Assembly (NCBI GenBank): GCA_030645575.1
Contig: JAUSMJ010000027.1
Coordinates: 62,001-126,000, forward strand
Length of the DNA stretch: 64,000 nucleotides
Source: Caulobacter sp.
GTDB lineage: Bacteria; Pseudomonadota; Alphaproteobacteria; Caulobacterales; Caulobacteraceae
Direction: 5' to 3'
How positions within the stretch are numbered: position 1 is the stretch's first letter; each line of letters starts with the position of its first letter. Below are positions 1 to 8,008 of this stretch, piece after piece. The position numbers and the translations under genes were made by a program. The notes under the pieces are model-generated. The model saw only the letters and a program-made list of their open reading frames with translations, was not told the DNA's origin and made no database searches.

Positions 1-881
1 GCCGCCGCCTTCCTCGCCTCGAACAGGCCGATGACATAGGGGGCCAGCAGCCGCTGCCGCGCACCGGCCGCGGCCAGCGCCGCCTCGGCCGCCGCCAGAT
101 GGGTTTGCAGCGCGGCCCGGGCGCCATCGACGCCGAGGGCCGAGACCACCGTCGTCATGCCCGCGTCCTTGCCCAGGTCCTTGCCGGCCTCGGCGCCGCC
201 CTGGACGTCGATCAGGTCGTCGTGGATCTGGAAGGCCAGGCCCAGATGCCGGGCGAACTCGCCGACATGGCCGACGGCGTCGGCGCCGGCGCCGGCGATC
301 ACCGCGCCGGCCTCCGCCGCGGCCACGAGCAGCACGCCCGTCTTGCGATGGTTCAGCAGCTCCAGCTCGGCCGACGAGCGGTCATGGCCGCGGTCGTCCA
401 GGTCCATGGCCTGGCCCGCGACCAGGCCGGTGAATCCGACGGCCTGCGACAGGCGACCGCCGAGCTCGGCCCTGAGGGCGGCCGACAGCCCCGGCGCTTC
501 CGCCACGACGCCGAACGCGCGGTTCAGCAGGCCCACCGAGGCGAGGATGGCGGTCGCCTCGTCGAACTCCCGATGAGTCGTGGCCCGGCCACGCCGCAGG
601 TTGGCGTCGTCCATGCAGGGCAGGTCGTCGAGAATCAGCGAGGCGGCGTGGACCATCTCGTAGGCGCAGGCGACGTCGAGGGCCGAGGCGGGCTCGGCGC
701 CGAACTCGCGCGCGGCCAACAGGGTCAACATCGGCCGGAACCGCTTGCCCGGCGACAGCAGCGCATAGCGCGCGGCCTCGCCCAGACGGCGGGGCCGCTC
801 GGCGCGATCCGGAGTCAGGTCCGCCAGGCGACGCTCGACGGCGGCCCGGCATTGCTCGATGAAGGCGGCGTCGTCGTCCAT
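1..881 (-). CDS. Polyprenyl synthetase family protein (FPP/GGPP synthase-like), 3' end cut by window
   Basis: All-trans polyprenyl diphosphate synthase that condenses IPP with an allylic diphosphate, giving FPP or GGPP for quinones, carotenoids or hopanoids. The start is the ATG at 881, reading MDDDAAFIEQC, and the frame stays open to the window edge (about 293 codons visible). The first aspartate-rich motif reads HAASLILDDLPCMDDA followed by LRRGR. The second reads FQIHDDLID. The residues around the first motif resemble CrtE-type GGPP synthases (AASL..DD.PCMD) more than E. coli IspA, so GGPP synthase is possible, but chain length cannot be fixed from sequence alone. The C-terminus lies outside the window. 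Confidence 0.9.
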   Translation of the reverse strand, partial: MDDDAAFIEQCRAAVERRLADLTPDRAERPRRLGEAARYALLSPGKRFRPMLTLLAAREFGAEPASALDVACAYEMVHAASLILDDLPCMDDANLRRGRATTHREFDEATAILASVGLLNRAFGVVAEAPGLSAALRAELGGRLSQAVGFTGLVAGQAMDLDDRGHDRSSAELELLNHRKTGVLLVAAAEAGAVIAGAGADAVGHVGEFARHLGLAFQIHDDLIDVQGGAEAGKDLGKDAGMTTVVSALGVDGARAALQTHLAAAEAALAAAGARQRLLAPYVIGLFEARKAA

Positions 882-995
882 GCCCCCACTGCGGTGTTCG
901 GCTGTCCCCCAAGCGGGCAGATCATTTGACGGGCCGGGGGATGCACCGTCAACCGACGATGCAGTTCCTGTGCAGATGGTTTCAAGCCACGAGGA

Positions 996-1619
996 TCAGG
1001 CGGGGACCGCCTCGCCCCATTCGCTCCAGCCGAGCACCCGGGGCGTGCCGGGCAGATACATCTGGTCGTTGCCGGTGACGGCGAAACCGGCCGCGGCCAC
1101 CGAGGCGGTGACGGGGCGAGTCAGGTGACAGCCGCCGGCGATCGCCTTCCACATGGGCTCGAGCCGGCCCTGCCATTTGGCCACACCGGCGTCCGGCGCC
1201 AGTCCGTGCTCGCAATACAGAAACCGGCCGCCAGGCTTCAGCACCCGCCGGGCCTCGGCCAGGGCCGCCGAAGGCGACTGCACCGAGCACAGGGTGAAGG
1301 TGCAGACCACGCAGTCGAAGCTGTGATCCTCGAACGGCAGGGATTCGGCGGTCCCCTTCTGAATTTCGACCTTCAACCCCTCCGGCCGCTCGGCCGCCAG
1401 GGCGAAGGCGCGCAGTTCGTCGGATGGATCGACCCCGGATACGCTCTCGACCTTCGCCGGATCGTAGAACCGCAGGTTCATGCCGCCGCCGATGCCCAGT
1501 TCGAGCACCTTGCCGGCGGCCTTTGGCACGACCTTCACCCGCTGTTTGGTAATCGGTTTGGACGCGCAGGCGCAGCCGATCAGGCGGGGCATGATGTGTC
1601 GGTCGTAGAAGGAGGTCAT
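996..1619 (-). CDS. Class I SAM-dependent methyltransferase
   Basis: Predicted methyltransferase of 207 aa; the substrate is unknown. Motif I (VLELGIGGGMNLRFYD) binds SAM. The acidic loop follows (SGVDPSDELRAFA), then DCVVCTFTLCSV and the post-motif LKPGGRFLYCEHG, typical of the Methyltransf_11/UbiE-like group. A longer reading frame exists upstream, but the ATG at 1619 follows the NUDIX stop codon by one base, and the residues before it look like shadow coding, so 1619 is chosen. It is the last gene of a leftward operon nuclease-NUDIX-methyltransferase. Confidence 0.85.
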   Translation of the reverse strand: MTSFYDRHIMPRLIGCACASKPITKQRVKVVPKAAGKVLELGIGGGMNLRFYDPAKVESVSGVDPSDELRAFALAAERPEGLKVEIQKGTAESLPFEDHSFDCVVCTFTLCSVQSPSAALAEARRVLKPGGRFLYCEHGLAPDAGVAKWQGRLEPMWKAIAGGCHLTRPVTASVAAAGFAVTGNDQMYLPGTPRVLGWSEWGEAVPA

Positions 1620-1620
1620 G

Positions 1621-2067
1621 TCAGCCCTTGTCCCGCATCCATCTGGCCACCGCCCAGGCATGGCCGTCGTGCCGCAGGCGGCGAACGGCCTCGCACGGGT
1701 CAAGCCAGACCAGTTCGTGGTCGGCCTCGATCTTGAGGCCGCCGTCCTCGTCTGTCACCTGCGCGACATAGACCCCGCCGACATTGTTGACCGGCTCGCC
1801 GCTGGACAGCGCGAAATACTGGCCAAAGCCGGTAATCCGGCGGCCGGCCATCACAGCCAGTCCGGTCTCCTCGCCGAACTCGCGGACCAGGGCCTGGATC
1901 TCGTCCTCGCCCGGATCCAGCGCGCCGCCCGGCAGGTCCAGCCAGTCGCCACCGCCCGCCGGTCGCACGCGCACCAGAGCGATCAGGCCATCCCGTTCGG
2001 CGATGCCGAAGGCCGCCGGGCGATCGCGGTGGATCCGTCCCGGCTCCGGCTCGCCGAACTGCGGCAT
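1621..2067 (-). CDS. NUDIX hydrolase
   Basis: 148 aa. A complete Nudix box is present: G-x5-E-x7-RE-x2-EE-x-G, reading GALDPGEDEIQALVREF then GEETGL. These are the Mg2+-binding residues for cleaving nucleoside diphosphate linkages. The exact substrate (ADP-ribose, a coenzyme or an oxidised nucleotide) is not evident. Its ATG at 2067 overlaps the stop of the upstream nuclease gene in a TGATG junction, indicating translational coupling. The frame continues upstream as an open shadow of the nuclease gene, which is not part of this protein. Confidence 0.9.
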   Translation of the reverse strand: MPQFGEPEPGRIHRDRPAAFGIAERDGLIALVRVRPAGGGDWLDLPGGALDPGEDEIQALVREFGEETGLAVMAGRRITGFGQYFALSSGEPVNNVGGVYVAQVTDEDGGLKIEADHELVWLDPCEAVRRLRHDGHAWAVARWMRDKG

Positions 2068-3080
2068 CAGTCGGCGCCGACCAGCGACTCGTAGGGATCG
2101 GCCCTGCCCGCCTCGACGTCGGCGACGCTGACCTCCGGCCAGCCGACCTTGGCCGAGGCGCTGGCCCGCCAGGCGACGACGATCAGGTCGCGCAGCTCGG
2201 CCGCCCCGGCCCCGATCCGTTCGGCGGCGAAGCCAGCGCCGCGCGGGTCGCCCTGTTGGAAGCCGCCCTGGCCCCACAGGCGGTAGAGCGGCTCGACGAA
2301 GGTCTGGGTGCGCGTCAGGTAGCCGACGACGCGTTTCTCCATCGGGCAGCGGCAATCGACGAAGGCCGGCATGGCCGCCATGGCCATCGGCGGGGTCACC
2401 GCGCCCCTGACGAATGGCCCCTCGAACGGGCCGTGGATGCGGTCCTTGGTATAGCCGTTGGGGTTGGGATAGTCGCCCCAGCCGTTGTAGTGGACGCTGG
2501 CGTGCAGCGGCTGGCTGCCGTCGCCGACGTAGTGGGCCAGGTTGCCCAGATTGGCCATCAACAAGGCCTCGCGGCGCTGGCGGTCGCGCTTGTAGAACCG
2601 CTTGCGCTCGCCCTTCGCCCGCTTCTCGGCGGCGACGTCGACGCGCCAGTAGGCGAAGTCCTTCACCAGCTGCTGCCAGGCATCGACGATCGAATACTGC
2701 AGATAACCGGCCTTCCAGGTATCGACGTTGGCCGCTCTCAAGCTGGTCTCGTACTCGGCGCGGGTCGGCGGCATGTCGGCGAACACCGGCCCGCCCAGCA
2801 CCCGGCCGTCGTCGCCAAGATCGATGAAATGGGCCGGGTCGCGGTTGCTGTCGTGGATCTTGCCGGCGCCCTTGGAACGGTCCGGCTCGCGGGCCAGTTC
2901 GCCCATGTCGGCGATAGCCGGCTTGCCGCGCAGGAAGGCCGGAACCTCGTCGGGCAGGGTCTGGATCGCCAACGTGCCGATGATCCGGTGGCCGGTGTTG
3001 CCCCACGAGCCGGCGACGACCGGCGTCAGGCAGAGCGCGGCGGCGGCGGCGAGAGCGGCGAAACGGAAGGCGGGGCGCAT
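2067..3080 (-). CDS. S1/P1 nuclease family protein, secreted
   Basis: Zinc-dependent single-strand nuclease/3'-nucleotidase of the S1/P1 family, 337 aa. A signal peptide is clear at the N-terminus (MRPAFRFAALAAAAALCL, cleavage near PVVAGS). The mature N-terminus begins with W followed by GNTGHRIIG, where the N-terminal Trp and first His are zinc ligands in this family. Further ligands appear as DLGDD, HYVGDGSQPLHAS and HGPFE. It probably acts in the periplasm or outside the cell to release nucleotides. An in-frame start 19 codons upstream is rejected because the signal peptide starts here. First gene of the operon with the NUDIX and methyltransferase genes. Confidence 0.9.
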   Translation of the reverse strand: MRPAFRFAALAAAAALCLTPVVAGSWGNTGHRIIGTLAIQTLPDEVPAFLRGKPAIADMGELAREPDRSKGAGKIHDSNRDPAHFIDLGDDGRVLGGPVFADMPPTRAEYETSLRAANVDTWKAGYLQYSIVDAWQQLVKDFAYWRVDVAAEKRAKGERKRFYKRDRQRREALLMANLGNLAHYVGDGSQPLHASVHYNGWGDYPNPNGYTKDRIHGPFEGPFVRGAVTPPMAMAAMPAFVDCRCPMEKRVVGYLTRTQTFVEPLYRLWGQGGFQQGDPRGAGFAAERIGAGAAELRDLIVVAWRASASAKVGWPEVSVADVEAGRADPYESLVGAD

Positions 3081-3111
3081 GGGCGAACCTCGAATGAGCG
3101 AGGCCTGAGCT

Positions 3112-3696
3112 CTAGGCGATCCCGAGCGCGGCCTCAACGCGCGTCACCCAGGCGACGACCCGCGGCCAGGCCGCCAGGTCGAAGCCGCCCTCGTGCGCCA
3201 CCCGCGTATAGGCGACCAATGAGACATCGGCGAGACTGACGCTGTTCCCGACGAGGAATTGTGTCTCCTCCAGGCCGTCCTCCAGCCGTTGCAACGCCGC
3301 CCTGCCGCGCTCGACCAGCTTCGCGTCCAGATCCTCGCGCGGCTTGCCCAGATAGGCCATCTGGAACCGGGCCACCGCGACATAGGGCTCGTGGCTGTAC
3401 TGCTCCCAGAACAGCCATTCGAACATCCTGGCCCGGTCGTAGGGGTCGGCCGGAATCAGGTCAGAGCCTTCAGCCAGATGGACGATGATGGCGTTGGACT
3501 GGGCCAGCGCGCGGCCATCGGGCAGGACTGCCAGCGGCACCTGGCCGGCCGGGTTCATGGCCAGGAAGTCGGGCGTTCTGGTCTCGGCCTTGAGCACGTC
3601 CAGCTCGCGCCAACGGTATGGAATCCCGAGCTTTTCCGCCGTCCACTTCACCTTCAGGCAGTTGCCTGAAATGCTGTCGCCATAGACCGTGAGCAT
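3112..3696 (-). CDS. Glutathione S-transferase family protein
   Basis: 194 aa, usual length for a bacterial GST. The N-terminal thioredoxin-like domain starts MLTVYGDSISGNCLKVKW, with Ser/Asn near the glutathione thiol site. It has the cis-Pro segment NPAGQVPLAVL and the glutamine/serine glutathione-binding loop ALAQSNAIIVHLA. The all-helical C-terminal domain carries the N-capping-box-like VSLADVSLVAYTR. The ATG at 3696 has a good AGGAG ribosome binding site eight bases upstream. Substrate unknown; it is divergent from the 3D-domain gene at 3790. Confidence 0.9.
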   Translation of the reverse strand: MLTVYGDSISGNCLKVKWTAEKLGIPYRWRELDVLKAETRTPDFLAMNPAGQVPLAVLPDGRALAQSNAIIVHLAEGSDLIPADPYDRARMFEWLFWEQYSHEPYVAVARFQMAYLGKPREDLDAKLVERGRAALQRLEDGLEETQFLVGNSVSLADVSLVAYTRVAHEGGFDLAAWPRVVAWVTRVEAALGIA

Positions 3697-3789
3697 GACC
3701 GCTTTCTCCTAAAGGTTGACTGGCCCGGGTTGTTTCGCGCGCCGATGGCGGATAGACAGCGGCTCCGAGAAACGAACAGGGGGGCGCGT

Positions 3790-4305
3790 TTGAAACGCAT
3801 CCTGCCATGCCTCGCCGCGCTGGGACTGGTGATGTTCACCCCGCCCGCGTTCGCGCAGTCGGCGGTCGATCCGATCGCTGACCTGATTCAAAACGCCCTC
3901 CAGGACTCCGCCCCCGCGGCGCCGCAGATCGCGCCAGACTGGGTGTTGAAGGCCTCGCTCTATCACGCCGGCGCACCCGGCGTCGGGGGGCGCGACTCGC
4001 TGGGCTGCCCGACGGTAGCCATGCGCACGGCGGCCACCGACCGGACCCTGGTTCCGCGCCGCACCATCCTGTTCATCAAGGAAACGGTCGGCATGCCGAT
4101 GCCCGACGGCTCGGTCCACGACGGCTACTGGTACGCCTCCGACGTCGGCGGCGCGATCAAGGGCAATCGCATCGACCTGTTCACCGGCTCGGGCCGCGGT
4201 TCGATGGCCCCGATGATGAAGCTGAACATGCGCGCGGTGACGGTCTCCAGGGCCGGCACGTTCGAGGGCTGCCCCAGGGCCGGCGCCCGCGTCGCGGCGC
4301 GCTGA
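3790..4305 (+). CDS. Secreted 3D (Asp-Asp-Asp) domain protein, MltA/Rpf-like beta-barrel
   Basis: About 171 aa from a TTG start at 3790. The TTG is chosen because it directly begins a signal peptide (LKRILPCLAALGLVMF, cleavage after AFAQ); an ATG at 3745 would give a less convincing N-terminus. The C-terminal half matches the 3D domain. It carries a conserved Asp in RTAATDRTLVPRRT, then YWYASDVGGAIKGNRIDLF, which holds the other two aspartates. This domain occurs at the C-terminus of MltA lytic transglycosylases and in resuscitation-promoting proteins, so a periplasmic peptidoglycan-related role is likely. The catalytic transglycosylase part is absent. Confidence 0.8.
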   Translation: MKRILPCLAALGLVMFTPPAFAQSAVDPIADLIQNALQDSAPAAPQIAPDWVLKASLYHAGAPGVGGRDSLGCPTVAMRTAATDRTLVPRRTILFIKETVGMPMPDGSVHDGYWYASDVGGAIKGNRIDLFTGSGRGSMAPMMKLNMRAVTVSRAGTFEGCPRAGARVAAR

Positions 4306-4306
4306 G

Positions 4307-4594
4307 ATGATCGTCGTCACGGGCTGGATCCTCGCCAAACCCGACACCCTCGCCGAACTGATCGCCATCGGCCAGGAACACTGCCGCCGCTCCCGCGCCG
4401 AGCCGGGCTGTATCAGCCATGACCTGTACATCGACAGCGAGAACGGCCTGCGGCTGTTCTTCTTCGAGCGCTGGGCCGACCGGGCCGCGCTGACGGTCCA
4501 TTTCGCCGTGCCGGAGTCGAATGATTTCGTGCGGGCGGTGCGGGCGCTTTCGGCCGGGGGATCGAAGAGTCCGGAGATTATCGACGTGCCATAA
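4307..4594 (+). CDS. Antibiotic biosynthesis monooxygenase (ABM) domain protein, putative quinol monooxygenase
   Basis: 95 aa ferredoxin-like dimeric alpha/beta barrel of the ABM family, similar to YgiN-type quinol monooxygenases. Recognisable parts are the first strand (MIVVTGWILAKPD), RAEPGCISHDLYID, the strand LRLFFFERWADRAAL and the helix HFAVPESNDFV with the usual His and final Phe. It begins one base after the stop of the 3D-domain gene, so the two are probably co-transcribed. Family members act on quinols or polyketide phenols without cofactors; the substrate here is unknown. Confidence 0.85.
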   Translation: MIVVTGWILAKPDTLAELIAIGQEHCRRSRAEPGCISHDLYIDSENGLRLFFFERWADRAALTVHFAVPESNDFVRAVRALSAGGSKSPEIIDVP

Positions 4595-4595
4595 C

Positions 4596-4757
4596 CCCCT
4601 TCTCCCCTTGCGAGAGAAGGTGTCAGGCGGAGCCTGACGGATGAGGGGTCTCGCGGAGGCATCGGTATTACTGACAGGCCGTTCGCGGCGGTGAGGGTCA
4701 TCAACCCCTCATCCGACCTGCTTCGCAGGCCACCTTCTCCCGCAAGGGGAGAAGGGT
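4596..4757. repeat. Long intergenic inverted repeat (family A)
   Basis: Two arms of about 54 nt (4596-4649 and 4703-4757) are near-perfect reverse complements, sharing CCCTTCTCCCCTTGCG, GAGAAGGTG and GGATGAGGGG blocks. A spacer of about 53 nt separates them. Each arm also contains a small internal hairpin. It fills the gap between the convergent ABM gene and cysH and could fold as a transcript end for both. Such repeats are common in Caulobacterales genomes (the family of intergenic repeats described in Caulobacter), but family identity was not checked. Confidence 0.85.
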
Positions 4758-4763
4758 CCCGGC

Positions 4764-5501
4764 TCAAATATCCCCGCCCACGTTTGGCGGCGACGGGGCG
4801 CGGGCGACGTGGATGCCGCACTCGGTCTTGTCCTGGCCGGCCCAGCGGCCGGCGCGGACGTCCTGGCCCTCTTCCACCGCCTTGGTGCAGGGCCAGCAGC
4901 CGATCGACGGAAAGCCCTGGGCGACCAGCGGATGGGCCGGCAGGTCGTGCTCGGCGATATAGCTGTCCAGGTCCGCCTTGCCCCAGTTGGCCAGCGGATT
5001 GAACTTGGTGTGCGGCGGCGCGTCCTCAACCACCGACAGCCGCAGCCGATCGCCGCCGTGGAAGCGCTTGCGGCCGGTGATCCAGGCGTCGAAACCGTCC
5101 AGCGCCCGGTCCAGCGGAATGACCTTGCGGATATCGCAGCAGGCGTCGGTATCGGTCTTCCACAGGTCGGCCCGGGGGTCCTGCGTCGCGATGTCGGTGA
5201 AACGCGGGCGCAGGTCGCGCACGTCGGTCAGACCCAGCCGCGCGGCCAGCTGCTGGCGGTAGTCCAGCGTCTGGCCAAACAGCATGCCGGTGTCGAGGAA
5301 CAGGACGGGGATGTCCCGGCTGACCTGGCTGGCCAGGTGCAGCAGCACCGCTGACTCGGCCCCGAACGACGAGACCAGGGCCAGCTTCGGCCCGAATTCC
5401 ATGAAGGCCGCCTCGATCACCGCGCGCGGATGGGCCGCGCGCAGGTCGGCGTCCAGCCGGGCCGCCAGGGAGGGGGATCGTTCGAGTTGATCGAAGGCCA
5501 T
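4764..5501 (-). CDS. cysH: Adenylyl-sulfate (APS/PAPS) reductase
   Basis: Reduces activated sulfate to sulfite with thioredoxin electrons, 245 aa. The PAPS reductase Rossmann-like domain begins near residue 40 (LALVSSFGAESAVLLHL) and FLDTGMLF follows. It has the iron-sulfur signature of APS-type reductases: paired cysteines C121-C122 and C202-WP-C205. The catalytic cysteine is in KTECGIH (C228). The cluster cysteines indicate that APS rather than PAPS is the likely substrate. Its ATG overlaps the stop of the DUF934 gene (TGATG). It is the last gene of the sulfite reduction operon. Confidence 0.95.
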   Translation of the reverse strand: MAFDQLERSPSLAARLDADLRAAHPRAVIEAAFMEFGPKLALVSSFGAESAVLLHLASQVSRDIPVLFLDTGMLFGQTLDYRQQLAARLGLTDVRDLRPRFTDIATQDPRADLWKTDTDACCDIRKVIPLDRALDGFDAWITGRKRFHGGDRLRLSVVEDAPPHTKFNPLANWGKADLDSYIAEHDLPAHPLVAQGFPSIGCWPCTKAVEEGQDVRAGRWAGQDKTECGIHVARAPSPPNVGGDI

Positions 5502-5998
5502 CAGCCCCGTTCCTCGAAAGCCGGCGGCCGGGCATCGACCGCGCGCTGGTAGACGTGGCGATAGCGGCCGGCGGCGGCGGCCCAGCCTTCGGGCGTCGAT
5601 CCGTCGGCGGGCGCGAAGGCGTCGATGCCGCAGCGGACCATGAAGCCGGCCTGCTCGCGCAGTACGTCGCCGATCGCCCTCACCTCGCCCGCATAGCCCA
5701 GTCGCTGGCGCAGCAGGGCGGCGGAGCTATAGGCCCGGCCATCGCGGTATTTCGGGAACACCAGCGCCACCACGGCCAGCCGCGGCAGGTCGTAGGCCAG
5801 GTCCTCGACCGCCTCGTCGGCCTGGATCCGCACGCCGACCGGGCGCCCCGCCGAGACCAGGGCGTCGCCGTCGGCCTGAAAACGCGTCAGGGACAGGATC
5901 ACCGGGCCGTCGGGAAGGACGTCCTCGTCGGCCACGTCGGCGAAGACATCCTCGGCGGCGCTGAAACGGCCCTCGGCGAGTTTAATGAGCGTCGGCAT
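5501..5998 (-). CDS. DUF934 domain protein of the sulfate assimilation operon
   Basis: 165 aa starting at the ATG at 5998 (MPTLIKLAEGRF); the reading frame extends further upstream only as a shadow of cysI. DUF934 proteins are almost always found between sulfite reductase and cysH in proteobacteria and are thought to help reduce sulfite or assemble the reductase, but no reaction is established. Visible family segments are LSLTRFQADG, GVRIQADEAVEDLAYDLPRLAVVALVF with its FPKYRDGRAYS continuation, and LRQRLGYAGEVRAIGDVL. The start overlaps the 3' end of cysI by 17 nt, and the stop overlaps the cysH start. Confidence 0.9.
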   Translation of the reverse strand: MPTLIKLAEGRFSAAEDVFADVADEDVLPDGPVILSLTRFQADGDALVSAGRPVGVRIQADEAVEDLAYDLPRLAVVALVFPKYRDGRAYSSAALLRQRLGYAGEVRAIGDVLREQAGFMVRCGIDAFAPADGSTPEGWAAAAGRYRHVYQRAVDARPPAFEERG

Positions 5999-7640
5999 AG
6001 ACGGCCTCCTTGAACGGGGCCATGCCCAGGCGGCGGACGGTGTCGAGGAACCGCTCCTCGCCCTGGCGAACGGCGAGATAGGCGCCGACCAGCGCCTCGA
6101 TGGCGTCCGGCACCTTGTCGGCCGACATACCGGGGCCGAGAATTTGGGCCAGGGAGGCGTCCTCCTGGCCCGAGCCGCCGAGGCTGAGCTGATAGAATTC
6201 CTCGCCCTTCTTATCGACGCCGAGGATGCCGATGTTGCCCACATGGTGGTGGCCGCAGGCGTTGATGCAGCCGCTGATCTTGATCTTCAGCTCGCCAATC
6301 AGCTCGGCCCGGTCGGCGTCCTCGAAGCGCCGGGCGATGGCCTGGGCGATCGGGATGGCGCGGGCGTTGGCCAGGGCGCAGTAGTCCAGCCCCGGGCAGG
6401 CGATGATGTCGCTGATCAGGTTGATGTTGGGCGTGGCCAGGCCGGCCGACTCCAGCGCCGCGTGCACGGTCGGCAGGTCGTCCAGCTTCACATGCGGCAG
6501 GACCAGGTTCTGCTCGTGCGTCACCCGCACGTCGTCCAGGCTGTAGCGTTCGGCCAGATCGGCCACGAGGTCCATCTGGTCGGCGCTGGCGTCGCCGGGG
6601 GTCGCCCCGGGCGCCTTGAGCGAGACCTCGACGATGGCGTAGCCGGCCTTCTTGTGCGGCTTGACGTTGTTGCGGGCGAACCGCGCCAGCGCGGGGCTGG
6701 CGGTCCTGGCCGCCTCGAACGCGTCGGATCGGGCCGGCAGGGTCTGAAAATCCAGCGGCGTGAAGGCGGCGCGGATGCGGGCCAGTTCGGTGTCGGGCAG
6801 GTCAGCTTGCGACGCCTCGATCTTGCTCCATTCCTCCTCGACCTGGCGGGCGAACTCGTCCTTGCCGAGGGCGGCCACGAGGATCTTGATCCGCGCCTTG
6901 TAGATGTTGTCCCGCCGGCCGTGGCGGTTGTAGACGCGCAGGATGGCCTGCAGGTAGCTGAGCAGGCTATCGACCGGCAGGTGCTCGCGGATCGTCGGGC
7001 CGACATAGGGCGTGCGCCCCTGCCCGCCGCCGACGATCACCTCGAACCCCAGCGATCCGTCCCGCGCCCGGCGCAGCACCAGGCCGATGTCGTGCACCCG
7101 CGCGGCCGTCCGGTCCTTCGCCGCCGCCGTGACCGCGAACTTGAACTTGCGCGGCAGGTAGCTGAATTCCGGATGCAGCGTCGACCACTGGCGGATCACC
7201 TCCGACCAGACGCGCGGATCGTCGATCTCCTCGGCCGTCGCCCCGGCGTAGGGGTCGGCGGTGACGTTGCGGATGCAGTTACCGCTGGTCTGGATGGCGT
7301 GCAGATCGACCCGCGCCAGCTCATCGAGGATGTCGGGCGTGTCGGCCAGCTTGATCCAGTTGAACTGGATGTTCTGGCGGGTGGTGAAGTGGCCGTAGCC
7401 CTGATCCCAGGTGCGCGCGATGTGGGCCAGCCGCCGCAGCTGGCGGCTGTCGAGCGAGCCGTAGGGAATGGCCACCCGCAGCATGTAGGCGTGCAGCTGC
7501 AGGTACAGGCCGTTCATCAGCCGCAGGGGCTTGAACTGGTCCTCGGTCAGCTCGCCGGCGAGCCGCCGGGCGACCTGGCCGCGGAACTCGGCCGCCCGGT
7601 CTGCGACCAGCTCCCTGTCGATGGCGTCGTAGCGGTACAT
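5982..7640 (-). CDS. cysI: Sulfite (or nitrite) reductase, siroheme/4Fe-4S hemoprotein subunit
   Basis: 552 aa enzyme of the ferredoxin-type nitrite/sulfite reductase family. In this operon it should carry out the six-electron reduction of sulfite to sulfide. The two ferrodoxin-like repeats begin with LRLMNGLYLQLHAYMLRVA and GHFTTRQNIQFNW. The siroheme-4Fe4S cysteines are visible as C415-x5-C421 (ACPGLDYCALA) and C458-x3-C462 (SGCINACGHHHVGNIGI). TSGNCIRN lies in the first half. The length suits a single-subunit enzyme; no CysJ flavoprotein gene is adjacent, so electrons probably come from ferredoxin or another reductase. Confidence 0.95.
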   Translation of the reverse strand: MYRYDAIDRELVADRAAEFRGQVARRLAGELTEDQFKPLRLMNGLYLQLHAYMLRVAIPYGSLDSRQLRRLAHIARTWDQGYGHFTTRQNIQFNWIKLADTPDILDELARVDLHAIQTSGNCIRNVTADPYAGATAEEIDDPRVWSEVIRQWSTLHPEFSYLPRKFKFAVTAAAKDRTAARVHDIGLVLRRARDGSLGFEVIVGGGQGRTPYVGPTIREHLPVDSLLSYLQAILRVYNRHGRRDNIYKARIKILVAALGKDEFARQVEEEWSKIEASQADLPDTELARIRAAFTPLDFQTLPARSDAFEAARTASPALARFARNNVKPHKKAGYAIVEVSLKAPGATPGDASADQMDLVADLAERYSLDDVRVTHEQNLVLPHVKLDDLPTVHAALESAGLATPNINLISDIIACPGLDYCALANARAIPIAQAIARRFEDADRAELIGELKIKISGCINACGHHHVGNIGILGVDKKGEEFYQLSLGGSGQEDASLAQILGPGMSADKVPDAIEALVGAYLAVRQGEERFLDTVRRLGMAPFKEAVYADAH

Positions 7641-7645
7641 GCGGG

Positions 7646-8008
7646 CTACTTCCTGCGGATCAGATCGACGCGGCCGGTGGAGCGGGCCGCGCCGGTGGCG
7701 GCGAGCAGCGCCTCGATGCCGGCGCCGCCCTCGGCCTGTTTGCCATGGGTCGGTTCGTTGGTGGGGCCGAGCGCGCGGATGCGCTCGCGGTAGCTGACAG
7801 GGGCGAAGCCGCCGGGGGCCTCCACCACATCGATCAGATAGGGATCGACGATGACCGTGGGCTGGGTCTTCGCGGTCTCGACCGCTTCGGGGCCGGCGGC
7901 ATCATCGTCGGCGAAGAACCGTGCGTCGGCGAAGCGCTCGATCCAGGCCCCGGCCTGCCAGAATACGACCTCGCCGTCGATCAGGCGGTTGGCGGTAAGG
8001 ACCTTCAT
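7646..8008 (-). CDS. DUF2849 domain protein
   Basis: 120 aa. The segments KVLTANRLIDGEVVFW, WIERFADARFFADDD and PYLIDVVEAPGGFAPVSYRE match the DUF2849 family, found in alphaproteobacteria between the siroheme methyltransferase and sulfite reductase genes. Its molecular role is not established; the position points to an accessory of siroheme-dependent sulfite reduction. The ATG overlaps the cobA stop by four bases (ATGA), and the stop is five bases from the cysI start, so it sits inside the operon. Confidence 0.9.
   Translation of the reverse strand: MKVLTANRLIDGEVVFWQAGAWIERFADARFFADDDAAGPEAVETAKTQPTVIVDPYLIDVVEAPGGFAPVSYRERIRALGPTNEPTHGKQAEGGAGIEALLAATGAARSTGRVDLIRRK

Noticed and set aside
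5985-7793. Long open frame on + strand (about 600 codons)
   Set aside because: It lies antisense to cysI, has runs of Gly/Ala/Val/Arg typical of high-GC shadow coding and no domain signature, while the opposite strand is a clear sulfite reductase.
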